64,000 nucleotides of DNA from Bugula neritina. Its lineage: Eukaryota; Bryozoa; Gymnolaemata; Cheilostomatida; Bugulidae. The stretch covers positions 5,367,429-5,431,428 of the forward strand of contig OZ037769.1 of the NCBI GenBank assembly GCA_964035545.1, read 5' to 3'. Below are positions 33,701-36,780 of the stretch, piece by piece (positions within the stretch are counted from its first letter, which is position 1; each line of letters begins with the position of its first letter). A program made the position numbers and the translations under genes. The notes below the pieces were generated by a model that was given only the letters and a program-made list of their open reading frames with translations, ran no database searches and was not told the origin of the DNA.

Positions 33701-35298
33701 CCTAAATTCCTATTGGCTGATTTTTGTCTGCAAACGTGTGAATGGGATAGCTCACGTGTTGGCAACACGTTTCTGCTGTGACACAAAAGCAGTTCTGATT
33801 GGACAAATTTCCTGACTGGATTTGACTCCAATTAACCACTTGCGATAGACTATCGTTTCCTGGTCATTATTTTACTTCTCATGCGCTATTCTGTAATTAG
33901 TGACCCACTTGTTACCCATTGGTTAATTTGTAATAAGTGACAGTGCTTAGTTTTAACTTAATTATTTTTAGCTGCAAGCTGCCTCATTTTGCAAAAACTT
34001 TACCAATCAAAAGTTATTTGCAACAGTTTGAATGCTTCTATTTTTAACATTTGGCAAACCACAAATGTTTATTTAAAAATCTAGTTACAGGTAGTTTAAC
34101 TCTTTGAAGCTGTTCTTAATAAATACTACTAGAAAGAATTAAAAAGAAAGAACTATATTTAAAAAAGCATATCTGCGTTAGCTTAAACTGCTTTAATTAA
34201 TGACACTGTTAGTTATTGCTGTTATCTCAGTTACCATAGCAACTTTTTTGCATTTTACTGACAAAGCAATTTATGCCAGCCCATAGGTAAAACTATTTTT
34301 TAAAACTTTTGTTTAATGCAAACCTATCCTGTTACTTACGAGTTTTAATAATTTTATATCTGTACACAAAATGGCAGTAATAAATAAGTTTTGGTAATAA
34401 GTAATTTGCAATGCAATAAATATATTATAGAAATGAGTGTTATAGGAAAAATGAAATATAATACAATTTAAAAAATGCCAAAAAAGTAGTTAAATAATGA
34501 ATTGAAAAATACGTTTTTACAAAAACTTTATTAATTTCATGGTTAAACCAGATATAAAACAGTAAATTATTGGCCATAAATTTCATAAGTTTTTAAAAAC
34601 AAGTTAAACATGTTGTCCTGGCTTTTCAACTGCTAGAGAAAAAATATGTTATTAATCTAAAAAACTAACTTTTATAATAATTTTGCTGTCTAGAGCAGCC
34701 GCATTAGTATGTCTATGCATTCATAAAATTGCTCAAATTATGTGTATTAATCCAACAGCATAATATTATTTTAGTTAACATTTTAAAATAAGTGCTTTAA
34801 TGTTTTTATGAAAAAAATGCTACTAGTAATATTTTCAATAAGCCAAAAACCCAGTTTTTGTACCGTATGCAATATTTGTTCATTTTATCTTACAAGTTTT
34901 AGTCTCTTTAGTTTTACTTTGAAAACCATATCCCTGCAAGGTGCTAGTGTGGTTTTTACACATTAATAATGCTATAATTTTTTCTCACCTATCTCCGCTT
35001 ATCGTCCCGTTCGAGTAGCAGGGTTAATAATGCTATAATGTTTGGTGCAAATAACAATAATTAGTTACTGTGCAAGCATGGCAAAGTGTATTAATGCTCG
35101 AAGAAAATTTACAAAACACTTACATAAGAGTACTGCTTTGGAAAGTTAAGTTTACTAAAGCTAGGTTCACTAAGGCTAAATTCTCTAAGGCTAAATTTTC
35201 TAAGGGTAATTTTACTTACTCTCATCTACATGGCACAAAGCTCCCTGGGCAGCAGTGAAAACTGACAGCAGATAGAATAGAATAGAGCAGCCTTTCAT
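7863..35298 (-). CDS. Tandem Venus-flytrap, single-pass membrane receptor
   Basis: Twelve exons join in phase: 35220-35298, 32702-32830, 32146-32280, 31201-31358, 29469-29712, 28608-28990, 27844-28001, 12461-12737, 11718-11951, 11195-11404, 8677-9511 and 7863-8311, giving about 1096 aa. Order: signal peptide, a Venus-flytrap (ANF-receptor type) domain from exons 2-6, a second from exons 7-11, one transmembrane helix at the end of exon 11, and a tail of about 150 aa. Both ectodomains resemble metabotropic glutamate receptor ligand-binding domains. The seven-helix domain, its cysteine-rich linker and a kinase are not seen. Such domains bind small ligands at the cell surface; the ligand here is unknown. 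Intron 7 (12738-27843) holds the Maverick element. The exon 10 donor is the least certain junction. Confidence 0.8.
9512..11194. repeat. Receptor intron 10 with AT satellites
   Basis: Degenerate TATTATATTA / ATTACATTAC arrays occupy about 10190-10330, 10555-10720 and 10910-11095. No further exon is evident. A missing short exon encoding the end of the lobe-2 core cannot be excluded, because about 30-40 residues usual in the family are not seen between exons 10 and 11. Confidence 0.6.
11449..11634 (+). mobile_element. tRNA-derived SINE copy
   Basis: It starts with the family head CGTGGTCTAGGGGTTCGAG and carries the core GTCATAATTGCTCC, ending near GGTGACCATATAAACTT. It is in the intron between receptor exons 9 and 10, opposite in strand to the gene. 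Confidence 0.7.
12961..12966. repeat. Left 6-bp target-site duplication (CGTAAG)
   Basis: CGTAAG precedes the first base of the left inverted repeat and recurs directly after the right repeat. Six bases is the duplication size made by Maverick/Polinton integrases. Confidence 0.95.
12967..13067. promoter_or_regulatory. 101-bp dyad at the left terminus
   Basis: The first 18 bases AGTAGTAGAGGGTGGATG are complementary to 13050-13067. Nested inside are two copies of the palindrome GTCCTAGGAC, and at the centre GAGTCTTCGACTC. The whole tip can fold into one long interrupted hairpin, so the integrase-proximal end sequence occurs twice per terminus. Confidence 0.85.
12967..13404 (+). repeat. Left terminal inverted repeat, 438 bp
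   Basis: Ungapped reverse-complement match to 27085-27522. By eye the outer 320 bp or so are identical and five mismatches lie in the inner part. The repeat includes the last 64 codons and stop of the fibre gene at 13203-13982. Polinton-type termini are thought to serve in protein-primed replication and as integrase substrates. Confidence 0.95.
13203..13982 (-). CDS. Repetitive fibre-like protein
   Basis: 259 aa. An N-terminal tag MSVYKFG is shared with the neighbouring gene. Residues 30-58 (TGTLDMGENKI, then PADDQDVATKKYVD) match the short motif seen before the shaft in many phage tail fibres. From residue 63 onward there are five degenerate repeats of about 40 residues, each with K-L-x-x-S-x-x-G and D-x-x-S-D-V/I-V/I-T-x-x-N-I-N-N-F/Y-A. 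This points to a trimeric fibre shaft, by inference. Its ATG overlaps the upstream stop (ATGA). The 3' 195 bp lies within the left inverted repeat, so a 3' copy exists at the other end. A role in host attachment is inferred from form only. Confidence 0.7.
   Translation of the reverse strand: MSVYKFGGSGRISSINTKKFVLINGSSTLTGTLDMGENKISRVINPADDQDVATKKYVDDTSMPKILHPINQLTISTDDGRVIDSDLKVDDVVTKTNISNYAVPLIRDPSEKLTVSTNTGNIVDSNLSVSDVVTTSNINNFAINKIQPANEKLTVSTTSGNVADSSLSVSDIITTSNINNFAMNKIQPIIGGKLLMLSSDGNIVETNINISDLITINNINNYAIPKLQGAVGNKLVISTNDGGITESTESLPIFSSYNV
13979..14458 (-). CDS. Fibre-family protein, left arm
   Basis: 159 aa. The start MSVYKFG is identical to that of the following gene, and the end, A-S-L-K-L-Y-Y-D-Y-K, matches the proteins at 26033-26560 and 26557-27078 (KLYYNYK and KLYYN). 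A conserved central W-x-D-K-x-L and SRKPNDIIVND are also shared with those two (HKPSDVILTD, HKPNDVILVN). The three form one paralogous family located at both ends of the element. The predicted all-beta, compact form suits a head or knob domain of a vertex protein, but no known fold can be proved by eye. It overlaps the next gene by ATGA and starts in TAAATG. Confidence 0.6.
   Translation of the reverse strand: MSVYKFGKSLKKDNFIERVVTKNNEFLIQSTNTTINIAMLLGYIVDKPIELAYALLELQHLPINDNNSLYWKDKKLTLVIGNINGPIRHESKEYIIRGGVASIKIPMLEYIEADKNIGLVLECSSDYTSRKPNDIIVNDGAPITLPFELASLKLYYDYK
14462..15220 (-). CDS. DNA packaging ATPase, A32/FtsK-HerA type
   Basis: 252 aa. Walker A GKSGCGKT is at residues 30-37 and Walker B LIIFDDL at 137-143. 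A sensor-like FYLSQNYFKLPRNTIREN follows near 165-185, as in the genome-packaging ATPases of Polintons, adintoviruses and large DNA viruses. The enzyme would pump element DNA into preformed capsids using ATP. Length is normal and no lesion is seen. The gene is divergent from the PLA2-integrase gene, with only 12 bp between the two ATGs. Confidence 0.92.
   Translation of the reverse strand: MEIENLSWKNEINRNNNPLLPKSIRGLIVGKSGCGKTTLLCNLLLQPNWLDYDKLMIYGKSLSQPEYINMRKAFERKLTKEEILNFFKNSDAIINSGINVNRVLKNSRGNGNIDAEFIESSDDIYDPSELDVNNKNLIIFDDLMLEKQKTCESYYVRGRHNNVDCFYLSQNYFKLPRNTIRENANFICLFPQDGKNLNHIYQDHVNGDLTLNEFKNFCYKGWQKPHGFITLDLSSSKNNGRYRHGLDEFYIP
15218..15235. promoter_or_regulatory. 18-bp palindrome holding both divergent start codons
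   Basis: CATTTATTATAATAAATG is a perfect palindrome. Its two halves are the TAAATG starts of the packaging ATPase (minus) and the PLA2-integrase (plus). No room remains for ordinary leaders, so it probably acts as a symmetric TATA-initiator. Confidence 0.7.
15233..16597 (+). CDS. Zinc ribbon-PLA2-integrase-chromodomain fusion
   Basis: 454 aa in one open frame. Residues 3-36 hold a C-x2-C ... C-x2-C zinc ribbon (C3, C6, C31, C34; DUF5679-like). Residues 57-150 are a parvovirus-VP1-type phospholipase A2: calcium loop NFLGPGT (64-70) and catalytic RHDVCY with H99-D100 and Y103. Residues 165-325 are the retroviral-type integrase core with D188 (WAADLVDM), D248 (WVDKGKEF) and E277 (SVVERWN). An SH3-like C-terminal part (350-410) and a chromodomain (417-454; YRIERVIKKKG, ALVKWLGY, SWVDL) follow. 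PLA2 and integrase are usually separate proteins. Here the N-terminal part of the integrase appears replaced by zinc ribbon plus PLA2. D248 to E277 has 28 residues between, shorter than the canonical 35. Confidence 0.9.
   Translation: MYCCKCKIKTKTLNYKKRVSKNNRLMGYGNCGQCGCKKTTFVGLGLTNNLINNLPFELHYPGHNFLGPGTKLNKCLNDDMTPKEWSKPVDRDDAIAMRHDVCYALNKDTKTRNEICDKNMLDELKAIPNPTPAEQRHSRFASAIIGAKKRLGWGWTNELAEELHKPVQKKFRKRRVWVSGIDNIWAADLVDMTEFAKFNNGYKYLLTVIDVFSKYGWIIPLKNKTGKATALALKTILTRRKPQHLWVDKGKEFYNKDVKSLIDLYSTENEEKSSVVERWNRTMKERMFKYFSANNTYKYIDVLKDLVKRYNETKHSSIGMTPIEASNPSNENKVRVKLYPNLPAPSKPKFAIGDRVRIPRKKRTFEKGYTVRWTEEVFTISKILYTNPTTYKLTDSGGEEIQGSFYEQELQKTSQEMYRIERVIKKKGKKALVKWLGYPDSQNSWVDLNVLERL
16598..16832 (+). 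repeat. Iteron-like array of GTGGACACAAA units
   Basis: About 220 bp hold some dozen copies of a GTG(G/A)ACACAAA core on both strands. Recurring partners are CACATTTGTGTCCATAAAAA (three), TTAAACGTAAAG (two) and GAACACTAGACACAAAA-like (two). Inverted pairs such as GACACAAA-TGTG-TTTGTGTC form dyads. The array opens the rightward virion gene cluster. It could be a protein-binding region for transcription, partition or replication. The ORFs reading through it on both strands are repeat artefacts. Confidence 0.85.
16833..17639 (+). CDS. Conserved Polinton PY-like protein, putative core protein
   Basis: 268 aa. A charged N-terminal helix rich in Arg/Lys/Glu is followed by a middle part with LEPGAYNVKW and YLATRGLLSLLTRK. 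The C-terminal helical block (LVERLELLISSAKAGNTG, then EIVSILDELLRMKIIT) resembles a protein repeatedly found beside the minor capsid genes of animal Polintons. No enzymatic motif is visible. Position as first gene of the rightward virion cluster suggests a virion role; the biochemical function is unknown to me. Start in TAATAAATG. Confidence 0.6.
   Translation: MSYLKIHDPIKRDKTVQDFISRKNKLKENFKRERERELNAAMAQEKYFEPVTTSQAQTTDALKQLLILPNYNIQPAITDGVINLDEYTQNALAGLEPGAYNVKWDGNKHVIGTKPISFNDGKIIFENEEYLATRGLLSLLTRKTPIGYDDNDLANYANILDNSGAIYQSKHGPIDKNSEKWKNIVRPIWEQLYPQRAKLADSKKAKRQVGDGVVYLSSDPNALVERLELLISSAKAGNTGVRNEIVSILDELLRMKIITRDYYKSILV
17643..17954 (+). CDS. Small basic minor virion protein
   Basis: 103 aa, strongly basic. 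AGGGIFDTIRNVVTKIA near residue 15 is an amphipathic, glycine-led segment. An Ala-rich basic helix (KKAIAKAGTAAGEKIV) and the KKRRQKK cluster follow. The form suits a DNA-condensing or membrane-active core protein, like the small basic proteins of adenovirus-like and Polinton virions. It starts 4 bp after the previous stop and ends 21 bp before the major capsid gene. Confidence 0.6.
   Translation: MYVYDKKQRLQKHYAGGGIFDTIRNVVTKIASNSSVRELGKKAIAKAGTAAGEKIVNAIKKRRQKKLNAKSQAILQKLSLAKDVLNNSNISNILKGSGQAIAY
17976..19250 (+). CDS. Major capsid protein, double jelly-roll
   Basis: 424 aa. The N-terminal DTSVERDQVHEYEPVTG, LFKSIRYQLDGHDLEYI, the MGLLTYPDDYGKS segment and WWMPHVTPS are recognisable parts of the hexon-like major capsid protein of Polintons and adintoviruses, which forms trimeric capsomers. 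The length is near the lower end for the family but the ORF is complete from start to a C-terminal IKV-like end. The gene is followed without spacer by the minor capsid gene: the stop TAA ends at 19250 and ATG begins at 19251. Confidence 0.88.
   Translation: MDSLNITQKIVLDTSVERDQVHEYEPVTGTNLDNPGEIRIVINQQDLYVQPSKSYLIIEGRLTKADGTAYADADLVTLTNNGMAYLFKSIRYQLDGHDLEYINNPGHASTMMGLLTYPDDYGKSRGLNQLWSKDTTAAAAAANLGFNARQIYIIQKPDPKGTFSIKVDLRHLFGFADDYEKVLYGIKHQLTLVRDTNDNAIYRANGVDAGKITLDKVSWWMPHVTPSFEMKHKLYKIIESKAQLPLIYRSRWCDSIAVPQTTNFTWRLGSRGDTEKPKYIIIGFQTGKNESQTTNPAIFDHVNVKSIYAMLNSERYPEVDYDINFAKMKFSRVYGDASKFCGEYYGINELIAYSNVLPSEYKDLYALFVIDVSKQSEALKSSVADIQLRVQFSQNVPANTQAYALILSDKTMSLSSDGNNLKVI
19251..20009 (+). 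CDS. Minor (penton) capsid protein, single jelly-roll
   Basis: 252 aa, almost all beta-strand in prediction by eye. It starts with an N-terminal helix (LREIADNTA) and then ITQLNPPIELNKNKKYEMCL and PNISTNRNSYRW, and has a SWKDGG-like loop (WSKDGGTTWH). Position directly after the major capsid gene and length match the penton protein of Polintons, which plugs the fivefold vertices. The N-terminal tags of the fibre-family proteins may dock here, by analogy with adenovirus fibre and penton base. Confidence 0.82.
   Translation: MENKLLREIADNTASKQTMTIGVTDTKTRIITQLNPPIELNKNKKYEMCLISLDTFYSFPNISTNRNSYRWSKDGGTTWHLVLLPVGVYELDQLEEAIQDEIVKEGGNRNGITLQANKVTFRIILKLKPNYQIDFNVENSLRDVLGFDAAIYNQPYIEATNIVNILNINAIHVQVDCINGSYIDGTYKPVIYSFFPSVSPGYKIIEKPHNLIYLPVHVKYIKTLTVTVTDQKGNLLDLSGEQLSIRFHLREV
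20022..20591 (+). CDS. pVI-like membrane-active minor virion protein
   Basis: 189 aa. A polar N-terminal half contains QKIMNAYRSGKGCVIKL. It is followed by a hydrophobic glycine-led helix (SGGFLGALLGIATKVIPTLL) and three G-x-G-L-x-L motifs (GKGLYLKKG, GNGLYLKQG, GEGLILGP). The C-terminal tail ends SPFKNIPLLGMLL. In Polinton and adenovirus-like virions such proteins sit inside the capsid, disrupt membranes and are cut by the viral protease. Possible cleavage positions are next to the GG or GxG segments. It is placed 12 bp after the penton gene and its ATG is in TATATAAATG. Confidence 0.7.
   Translation: MGYCEIIGNVPQAQKQKIMNAYRSGKGCVIKLPLESGNDKLVVTKTQNDNILKALNANKKNITLEMSPSLVKTNASMSGGFLGALLGIATKVIPTLLKTIIPGVLSGAASAGVERAIKGKGLYLKKGGCVCSVEPNSNGSITLKPVASSNLMKGNGLYLKQGSSYIKGEGLILGPNSPFKNIPLLGMLL
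20611..21003 (+). CDS. Unknown element protein, 130 aa
   Basis: The protein is highly charged, mostly strand-forming, with two similar halves: ITYKSLDGTPITETIYKTSE and REIIYKDDDGKLKIKTIYKT. This suggests an internal duplication of a beta-hairpin. A C-terminal helix (ARISSFFTKLKYAEDEIEKR) follows. I do not recognise the family. It is the last gene of the rightward virion cluster and has a TATATAAATG start whose upstream 20 bases recur at 21018-21041. Confidence 0.6.
   Translation: MSTVITYKSLDGTPITETIYKTSEYEKRMYESGDLKEIIIYKNFNILDEMNNPSNERGLLEERVYTNKREIIYKDDDGKLKIKTIYKTKEIIQELNVGLMNYAAARISSFFTKLKYAEDEIEKRRNDALH
21018..21161 (+). ncRNA. Orphan promoter copy with no ORF, possible small RNA
   Basis: The promoter-like block before the gene at 20611 (from TATAGTT to TATATAAATG) is repeated at 21018-21044, but the ATG here opens only three codons (M-C-V-stop). 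The next bases can form a hairpin (GTGCGTA...TACGGCAC, 21042-21059). A run of six T lies near 21133, and a TTGCA/TGCAA stem follows. It may be a decayed gene or a short noncoding transcript. Confidence 0.35.
21162..21641 (-). CDS. Two-span membrane protein with coiled-coil ends
   Basis: 159 aa. An N-terminal coiled coil (LLNDEIIKLENEYEQKL, residues 9-26) is followed by two hydrophobic segments, about residues 38-58 (IISGLCGTMNLICGVIITALI) and 67-86 (LLPLSIIVSIMSVITTSI). A soluble helical C-terminus contains IYTFIKDSKLEINSML and DEREYDAITKKYKNI. The gene is opposite to its neighbours. The layout resembles 2TM SLATT-type proteins, but that is a topological resemblance only. A role in membranes, lysis or defence against other elements is open. 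Confidence 0.6.
   Translation of the reverse strand: MDFRREKLELLNDEIIKLENEYEQKLNRFNWLLKSLKIISGLCGTMNLICGVIITALINANVTKQTLLPLSIIVSIMSVITTSISSQDTKLIKSTLMYLDIYTFIKDSKLEINSMLSKFLNDSHIDEREYDAITKKYKNINNVISDKKSDIIIARNNVC
21639..21656. promoter_or_regulatory. Second divergent start pair, 12-bp gap
   Basis: CAT at 21639-21641 (minus gene) and ATG at 21654 (plus ORF) are separated by the 12 bases TTATATAAAAAA. This spacing equals the gap between the ATPase and PLA2-integrase starts, and it favours 21654 over 21684 as the start of the plus gene. Confidence 0.5.
21654..21920 (+). CDS. Small unknown element protein
   Basis: 88 aa from ATG 21654, or 78 aa from ATG 21684, where the sequence becomes MELTIELLDTLIAQAKQ. 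It is mainly helical with a basic C-terminus (SLTSRRKVTKLKAQINKIL). It is the only intact ORF of the element not starting in TAAATG. It is followed by an AATTTTTT/AAAAAATT dyad before the polymerase gene. Function not recognised. Confidence 0.5.
   Translation: MIFIITLFYNMELTIELLDTLIAQAKQKKYIPLPEHTFMRLTDYSTLNINSVSNEDRNKLFKHFNKSLTSRRKVTKLKAQINKILEDV
21924..21950. terminator. A/T dyad between small ORF and polB
   Basis: CAATTTTTTATTAAAAAATTG is an inverted repeat with an AT-rich loop just after the stop of the small ORF. It could be a 3'-end signal or a barrier before the polymerase promoter. Confidence 0.35.
21978..25634 (+). CDS. Protein-primed family B DNA polymerase
   Basis: 1218 aa. SAP-like DNA-binding motif at residues 8-37 (VKALKALAKERGL). 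A C2HC finger at C369, C372, H385, C389. Exonuclease motifs are D426-x-E428 (YADFE), D574 (HNLSGYD) and Y726-x3-D730. Between ExoI and ExoII, residues 523-556 form an HNH/endonuclease-VII-like insert (CHIC, DHCH, EHCN). Polymerase motif A is D826 (YLDANNLYGW), motif B K964...NSVFGK (968-973), motif C D1064-T-D1066 (LFTDTDS). All catalytic residues are present. It would replicate the linear element from a terminal protein at the inverted repeats. A separate terminal-protein gene is not seen, so the long N-terminal region may supply it. The stop overlaps the protease ATG. Confidence 0.95.
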   Translation: MEFNTKITVKALKALAKERGLKRYSRLKKAELIRLLSPMDEPVPNIGQAPLIPIPVKKIMREIFTQTTRNIKKWVKGIVKPIAKIVNPIKDKIMALYNQPKLKEQAAKGWFQTYEIKGLPKYDIDSFSKLVKLNVIELLKPTIKVKIFMYCEMEKINVRTGETIVEIMPFTSNIETILESTNINEIYDEIIERIKENFASLNAKGSSWMFKAIKKMEININKYQPLNGSSWIDLPKEIKLKKAVINPKNEDNKCFMWAILMSVHTPKNHPERINNYKEYVNKFSWEGVEFPATKKSIDAFEEVNSDFGINVFTWDGKTINLWKKTKNQGKIINLFYISDDKKSHYAYIKNLNKLLGSQINKRVSAKHICVNCMNSFRSNESLKKHQDWCLTNDGITTVFPKLENKIKFQSSHHCRSMRVPFVVYADFECFTKPIQGCQPNSQESYTNQYQQHEPSGFGYYVVSVTGECEYKSYTKQNENENIGEKFMRSLEETIKNLYNKHKFPKPMEISASEQESFELAEICHICKEKLGNDRVRDHCHLTKNYRGAAHEHCNLNYKIPKFYPIFIHNLSGYDAHLFIKNLGGEPSCIPNTEEKYISFSKKLLVDEFTNNKGKKIKVTREIRFLDSYKFMSSSLASLVANLKCNDFKHLDEHFKGKRLDLVLRKGVFPYDYFNNVSVLDEKCLPPKEKFYSSLTESNISDEDYKHAQNVWKEFNIKTFREYHDLYMKVDVLQLADVFENFRNVCLEHYKLDPAWYYTAPGLSWDAMLKITKLELDPITNVNQLLFFEKAIRGGVSMISHRYAKANNKYMENYNASEPSSYITYLDANNLYGWAMSKNLPVGNFKWMTEKRCKELEKNKFFPPSFLEVDLEYSQKLHGSHKDYPFCPERLTVNKVEKLVPNLNNKKNYVIHYRALEQCLMYGLKLTKIHRGITFNESNKLEKYIKLNTELRTLAKSDFEKDFFKLMNNSVFGKTMENIRNRVDIKLVTSESEAKKLTNQPNFKNFTIFSENLIAVHMNVTKLKFNKPVYLGAAILDISKTLMYDFHYEYIRLKYGNKAQLLFTDTDSLMYHVQTEDFYKDILPDIENKFDTSNYPKNHKLLNNKNKKVIGMFKDEAGGKQITEFVGLRAKLYSYKMDGIEEKKCKGINKTTRNNRITFDDYKECLLTRRDQLRMMNVLRSHKHTMYAETINKVALSSEDDKRIILEDGITTVPYGYNK
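25631..26032 (+). CDS. Adenain-type cysteine protease
   Basis: 133 aa. Predicted catalytic residues are H59 (GTHWIAWY), D74 (YFDSFG), Q100 and C107 (VICGHLC), the order and spacing of the adenovirus/Ulp1 protease clan. It would mature capsid and core proteins during assembly. It is shorter than adenovirus protease but close to Polinton homologues. It overlaps the PolB stop (ATGA) and abuts the next gene. Confidence 0.92.
   Translation: MNIKLENKALSNIELEFAIKKLKIPFFRGVFSRNDLPNIPRKKECGILNLDDLMGNGTHWIAWYKNGNKKYYFDSFGLHPPLEIMKYLKGPIFYNTERVQEFGTVICGHLCLYWLKEMSKHKTPQLIINKLLI
26033..26560 (+). CDS. Fibre-family protein, right arm 1
   Basis: 175 aa. N-terminal MTSVYIFGNS resembles the MSVYKFG tags at the left end. 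The body shares TKELYWTDKRIGLQVRNS, SEHNLPFSEISVNKI and YPSHKPSDVILTD with the next gene, and the C-terminal VKLYYNYK with the left-arm paralogue. The stop overlaps the next ATG (ATGA), exactly as in the left arm. It is likely a vertex head protein, by inference. Confidence 0.65.
   Translation: MTSVYIFGNSAKANIINEKPYITDIIIPSKFTYYDGSSSEFGGTLIKDFLVDEPIEITNILIQFYGEQAHNTKELYWTDKRIGLQVRNSAEIFGVSDENTFYDISGSEHNLPFSEISVNKIIEANKNFSISMVLSKTYPSHKPSDVILTDTPASEITTAALPFHYVLVKLYYNYK
26557..27078 (+). CDS. Fibre-family protein, right arm 2
   Basis: 173 aa, a tandem paralogue of the preceding gene. It begins MNIYKFSKVN and has TKELYWTDKKLGLHIRNS, AEHNVPYSKININKI, YPSHKPNDVILVN and a KLYYN end. Divergence is highest in the first 60 residues. 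It occupies the place that the repetitive fibre gene has in the left arm. Confidence 0.65.
   Translation: MNIYKFSKVNITTNKAYITSIIPKHEFYYYEDINSFTVDLINDYLVNKSIEITHALIQFYNESSPNNKTKELYWTDKKLGLHIRNSVNPFDESKENIFYTISGAEHNVPYSKININKIVNANNNFSFTIALSNNYPSHKPNDVILVNTPSEDATNALPFNYVYLKLYYNSLTN
27092..27286 (+). pseudogene. 3' fragment of the fibre gene inside the right TIR
   Basis: 64 codons match residues 196-259 of the left fibre protein (MLSSDGNIVET to SSYNV). It lacks the N-terminal tag, the first four repeats and a TAAATG start. It is present because the inverted repeat covers the 3' end of the gene. Whether it is translated is doubtful. Confidence 0.8.
27422..27522. promoter_or_regulatory. 101-bp dyad at the right terminus
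   Basis: Mirror copy of the left dyad, with the same 18-bp arms and the nested GTCCTAGGAC palindromes. Confidence 0.85.
27523..27528. repeat. Right 6-bp target-site duplication (CGTAAG)
   Basis: Identical to 12961-12966. Confidence 0.95.
27844..35298 (-). CDS. Receptor exons 1-7: signal peptide and first flytrap domain
   Basis: Exon 1 starts at ATG 35298 and encodes a hydrophobic signal sequence (CSILFYLLSVFTAAQGA) before a GTAAGT donor. Exons 2-4 encode lobe 1 (RVHVLLVSNEQEEC, LQVISVCESEP, LPLMYFGDTM). Exon 5 has the lobe-2 strand VVELNWDFATVGYGSD, closely matching the W-x-Y/F-A/S-x-V pattern of glutamate-receptor ectodomains. Exon 6 completes lobe 2, with six cysteines and several N-glycosylation sites. 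Exon 7 is a cysteine-containing linker and then the start of the second domain (YIPGDYILIVTMPIHA), the counterpart of the GD-x-V-L-G-G-x-F-P-x-H strand of class C receptors. Phases are 1,1,1,0,1,0,2 and every junction joins in frame. Confidence 0.78.
29713..32145. other. Receptor introns 3-4 around exon 4
   Basis: Apart from exon 4 (31201-31358) I see only AT-rich intron sequence without further exons or repeats of note. Confidence 0.5.
32831..35219. other. Receptor intron 1
   Basis: It contains a SINE at about 33108-33314. Near 33640-33930, several ATTGG(C/T) boxes and the dyad ACGTGTTG-G-CAACACGT may be regulatory. Short tandem units like CTAAGGCTAAATT lie at about 35140-35215, next to the exon 1 donor. 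Confidence 0.45.
33108..33314 (-). mobile_element. tRNA-derived SINE copy
   Basis: Near full-length reverse copy. It runs from TATAGTCACCATCCCTGTGA through GGACTTATTCAGATGGGGCA to the tRNA-like head ending CTTCTAGACCACCACTG. Confidence 0.75.
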
Positions 35299-36780
35299 GC
35301 TGACATTAATTTGTAATTTTCAACCATGGATTGCAAGTCATGTGCAACTTTACACATCCTTATGAATAGTATGCATATTTACTTTAAATAACCATCTTTA
35401 TATGGTCCAACATACGAAGGTAACAGCTTATCATAGAACGTTTCAAAGGCAAAACAGCCTATCATGAAGCATGTTTCAAGTATGTGCACACAGACTAGAT
35501 AACATATAGTCAGTTATCTGAGCCAGCTGTTTATTAGAGCTTCTACTTGATAAGCTGACAGGTAATTGGCTTTTTTAATGTAATAACTTACAAAAGCACT
35601 TCTAAATTAATAATAACTTTTGAAGGGGTTTTATTTTATACCCACTCAAAATAATCTACCTTTTGTTACCAAACTAACCAGCAGTGCACTTAGTGTTTAT
35701 TGCCTCAAGCCAAACATAATCTTTAGTTATTTTATAATGAAGAAAAACCCTCATGATACAATAAATAAATAAATTATAGGTATACGCTAAAATTGGGTGT
35801 AATTGCATCACGTAAATTTTGTACATAATAGAACAAAGGCATTTGGTTAAAGTGACTTGAGGTAACAATCCGTGTCCTTCACCCAAACTAGGGGTTCATC
35901 TCGGGCAATTGTTATGAATTTCTAACAGTAAAGTATAAATGAAATTATAAAGCCACAAAGCAAGCTCCATTATAAGGGTAACAGTGTACCTAAATTATAA
36001 TGTCCATATAATTAGTTGGTGTTACTATGAAATACTGTCCAACTAATGCATGTCATTACACCAGCTTTTACTAAAATGTCAACCCTAATAATTACTTGTA
36101 CCTAAATATTTTCACCACCTAAACTTAAGCTATTCTCCCAGTTAGACCAGTCAACCTCTGTCCTCAAACAACAGAACATTTATACAAGCTGGTAGCTATA
36201 GTAGTGCTAACTATTCTCTCACAGCTATATAACTTGAAAGCATTCGATTAAACTGTGTTTTTATTTTATTGACAATGTGTAAGTACGATAGCTTCTTTAT
36301 TACTTAAAGTTTGCTGATATAATTATTTTATTTATCTCAATGACTTTTTTAAAAAAAATGGATTTATAAACTTTTGATTTTAGCAGTTAGCAGTAAAAGA
36401 GTATTAATTTGTTTGGGGTAGACATTAGCATTTTGCAATGATTTAAATTGTAAAGTTTACTGTGGGATAGAAAAGTAGTTTTACTGAGAGATTTTGCTAA
36501 AATGCTTTCATTTTGATTATAGCTGGTATCTAGCTATATCAATCTGTGTAAATGTGTTACGGCTCCGTTTTGTCTATTTATTTCAAAAAGCAGAATGTTT
36601 TAGTTGATAATTTATATATTAAAACAAACAGCAGTGTGGTGTAGTGACAGTTTTTTTTATCTTTTATATTGTATTTATGTCTCTTAGTTTTGAGGCCAGG
36701 CAAATCATGCTGATTTTAAAAGTTGCAAACCAGTGTCTATCAAAATTTTAATCTTCTCATCGGCCATTTATTTTTTGTAG
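35299..36780. other. Spacer between divergent host genes
   Basis: Upstream of both the receptor (minus) and the plus-strand gene at 36.8 kb, so both promoters are probably here. An ORF from ATG 36552 with a possible phase-1 donor near 36635 might be the missing first exon of the plus gene, but this is weak. Confidence 0.4.
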
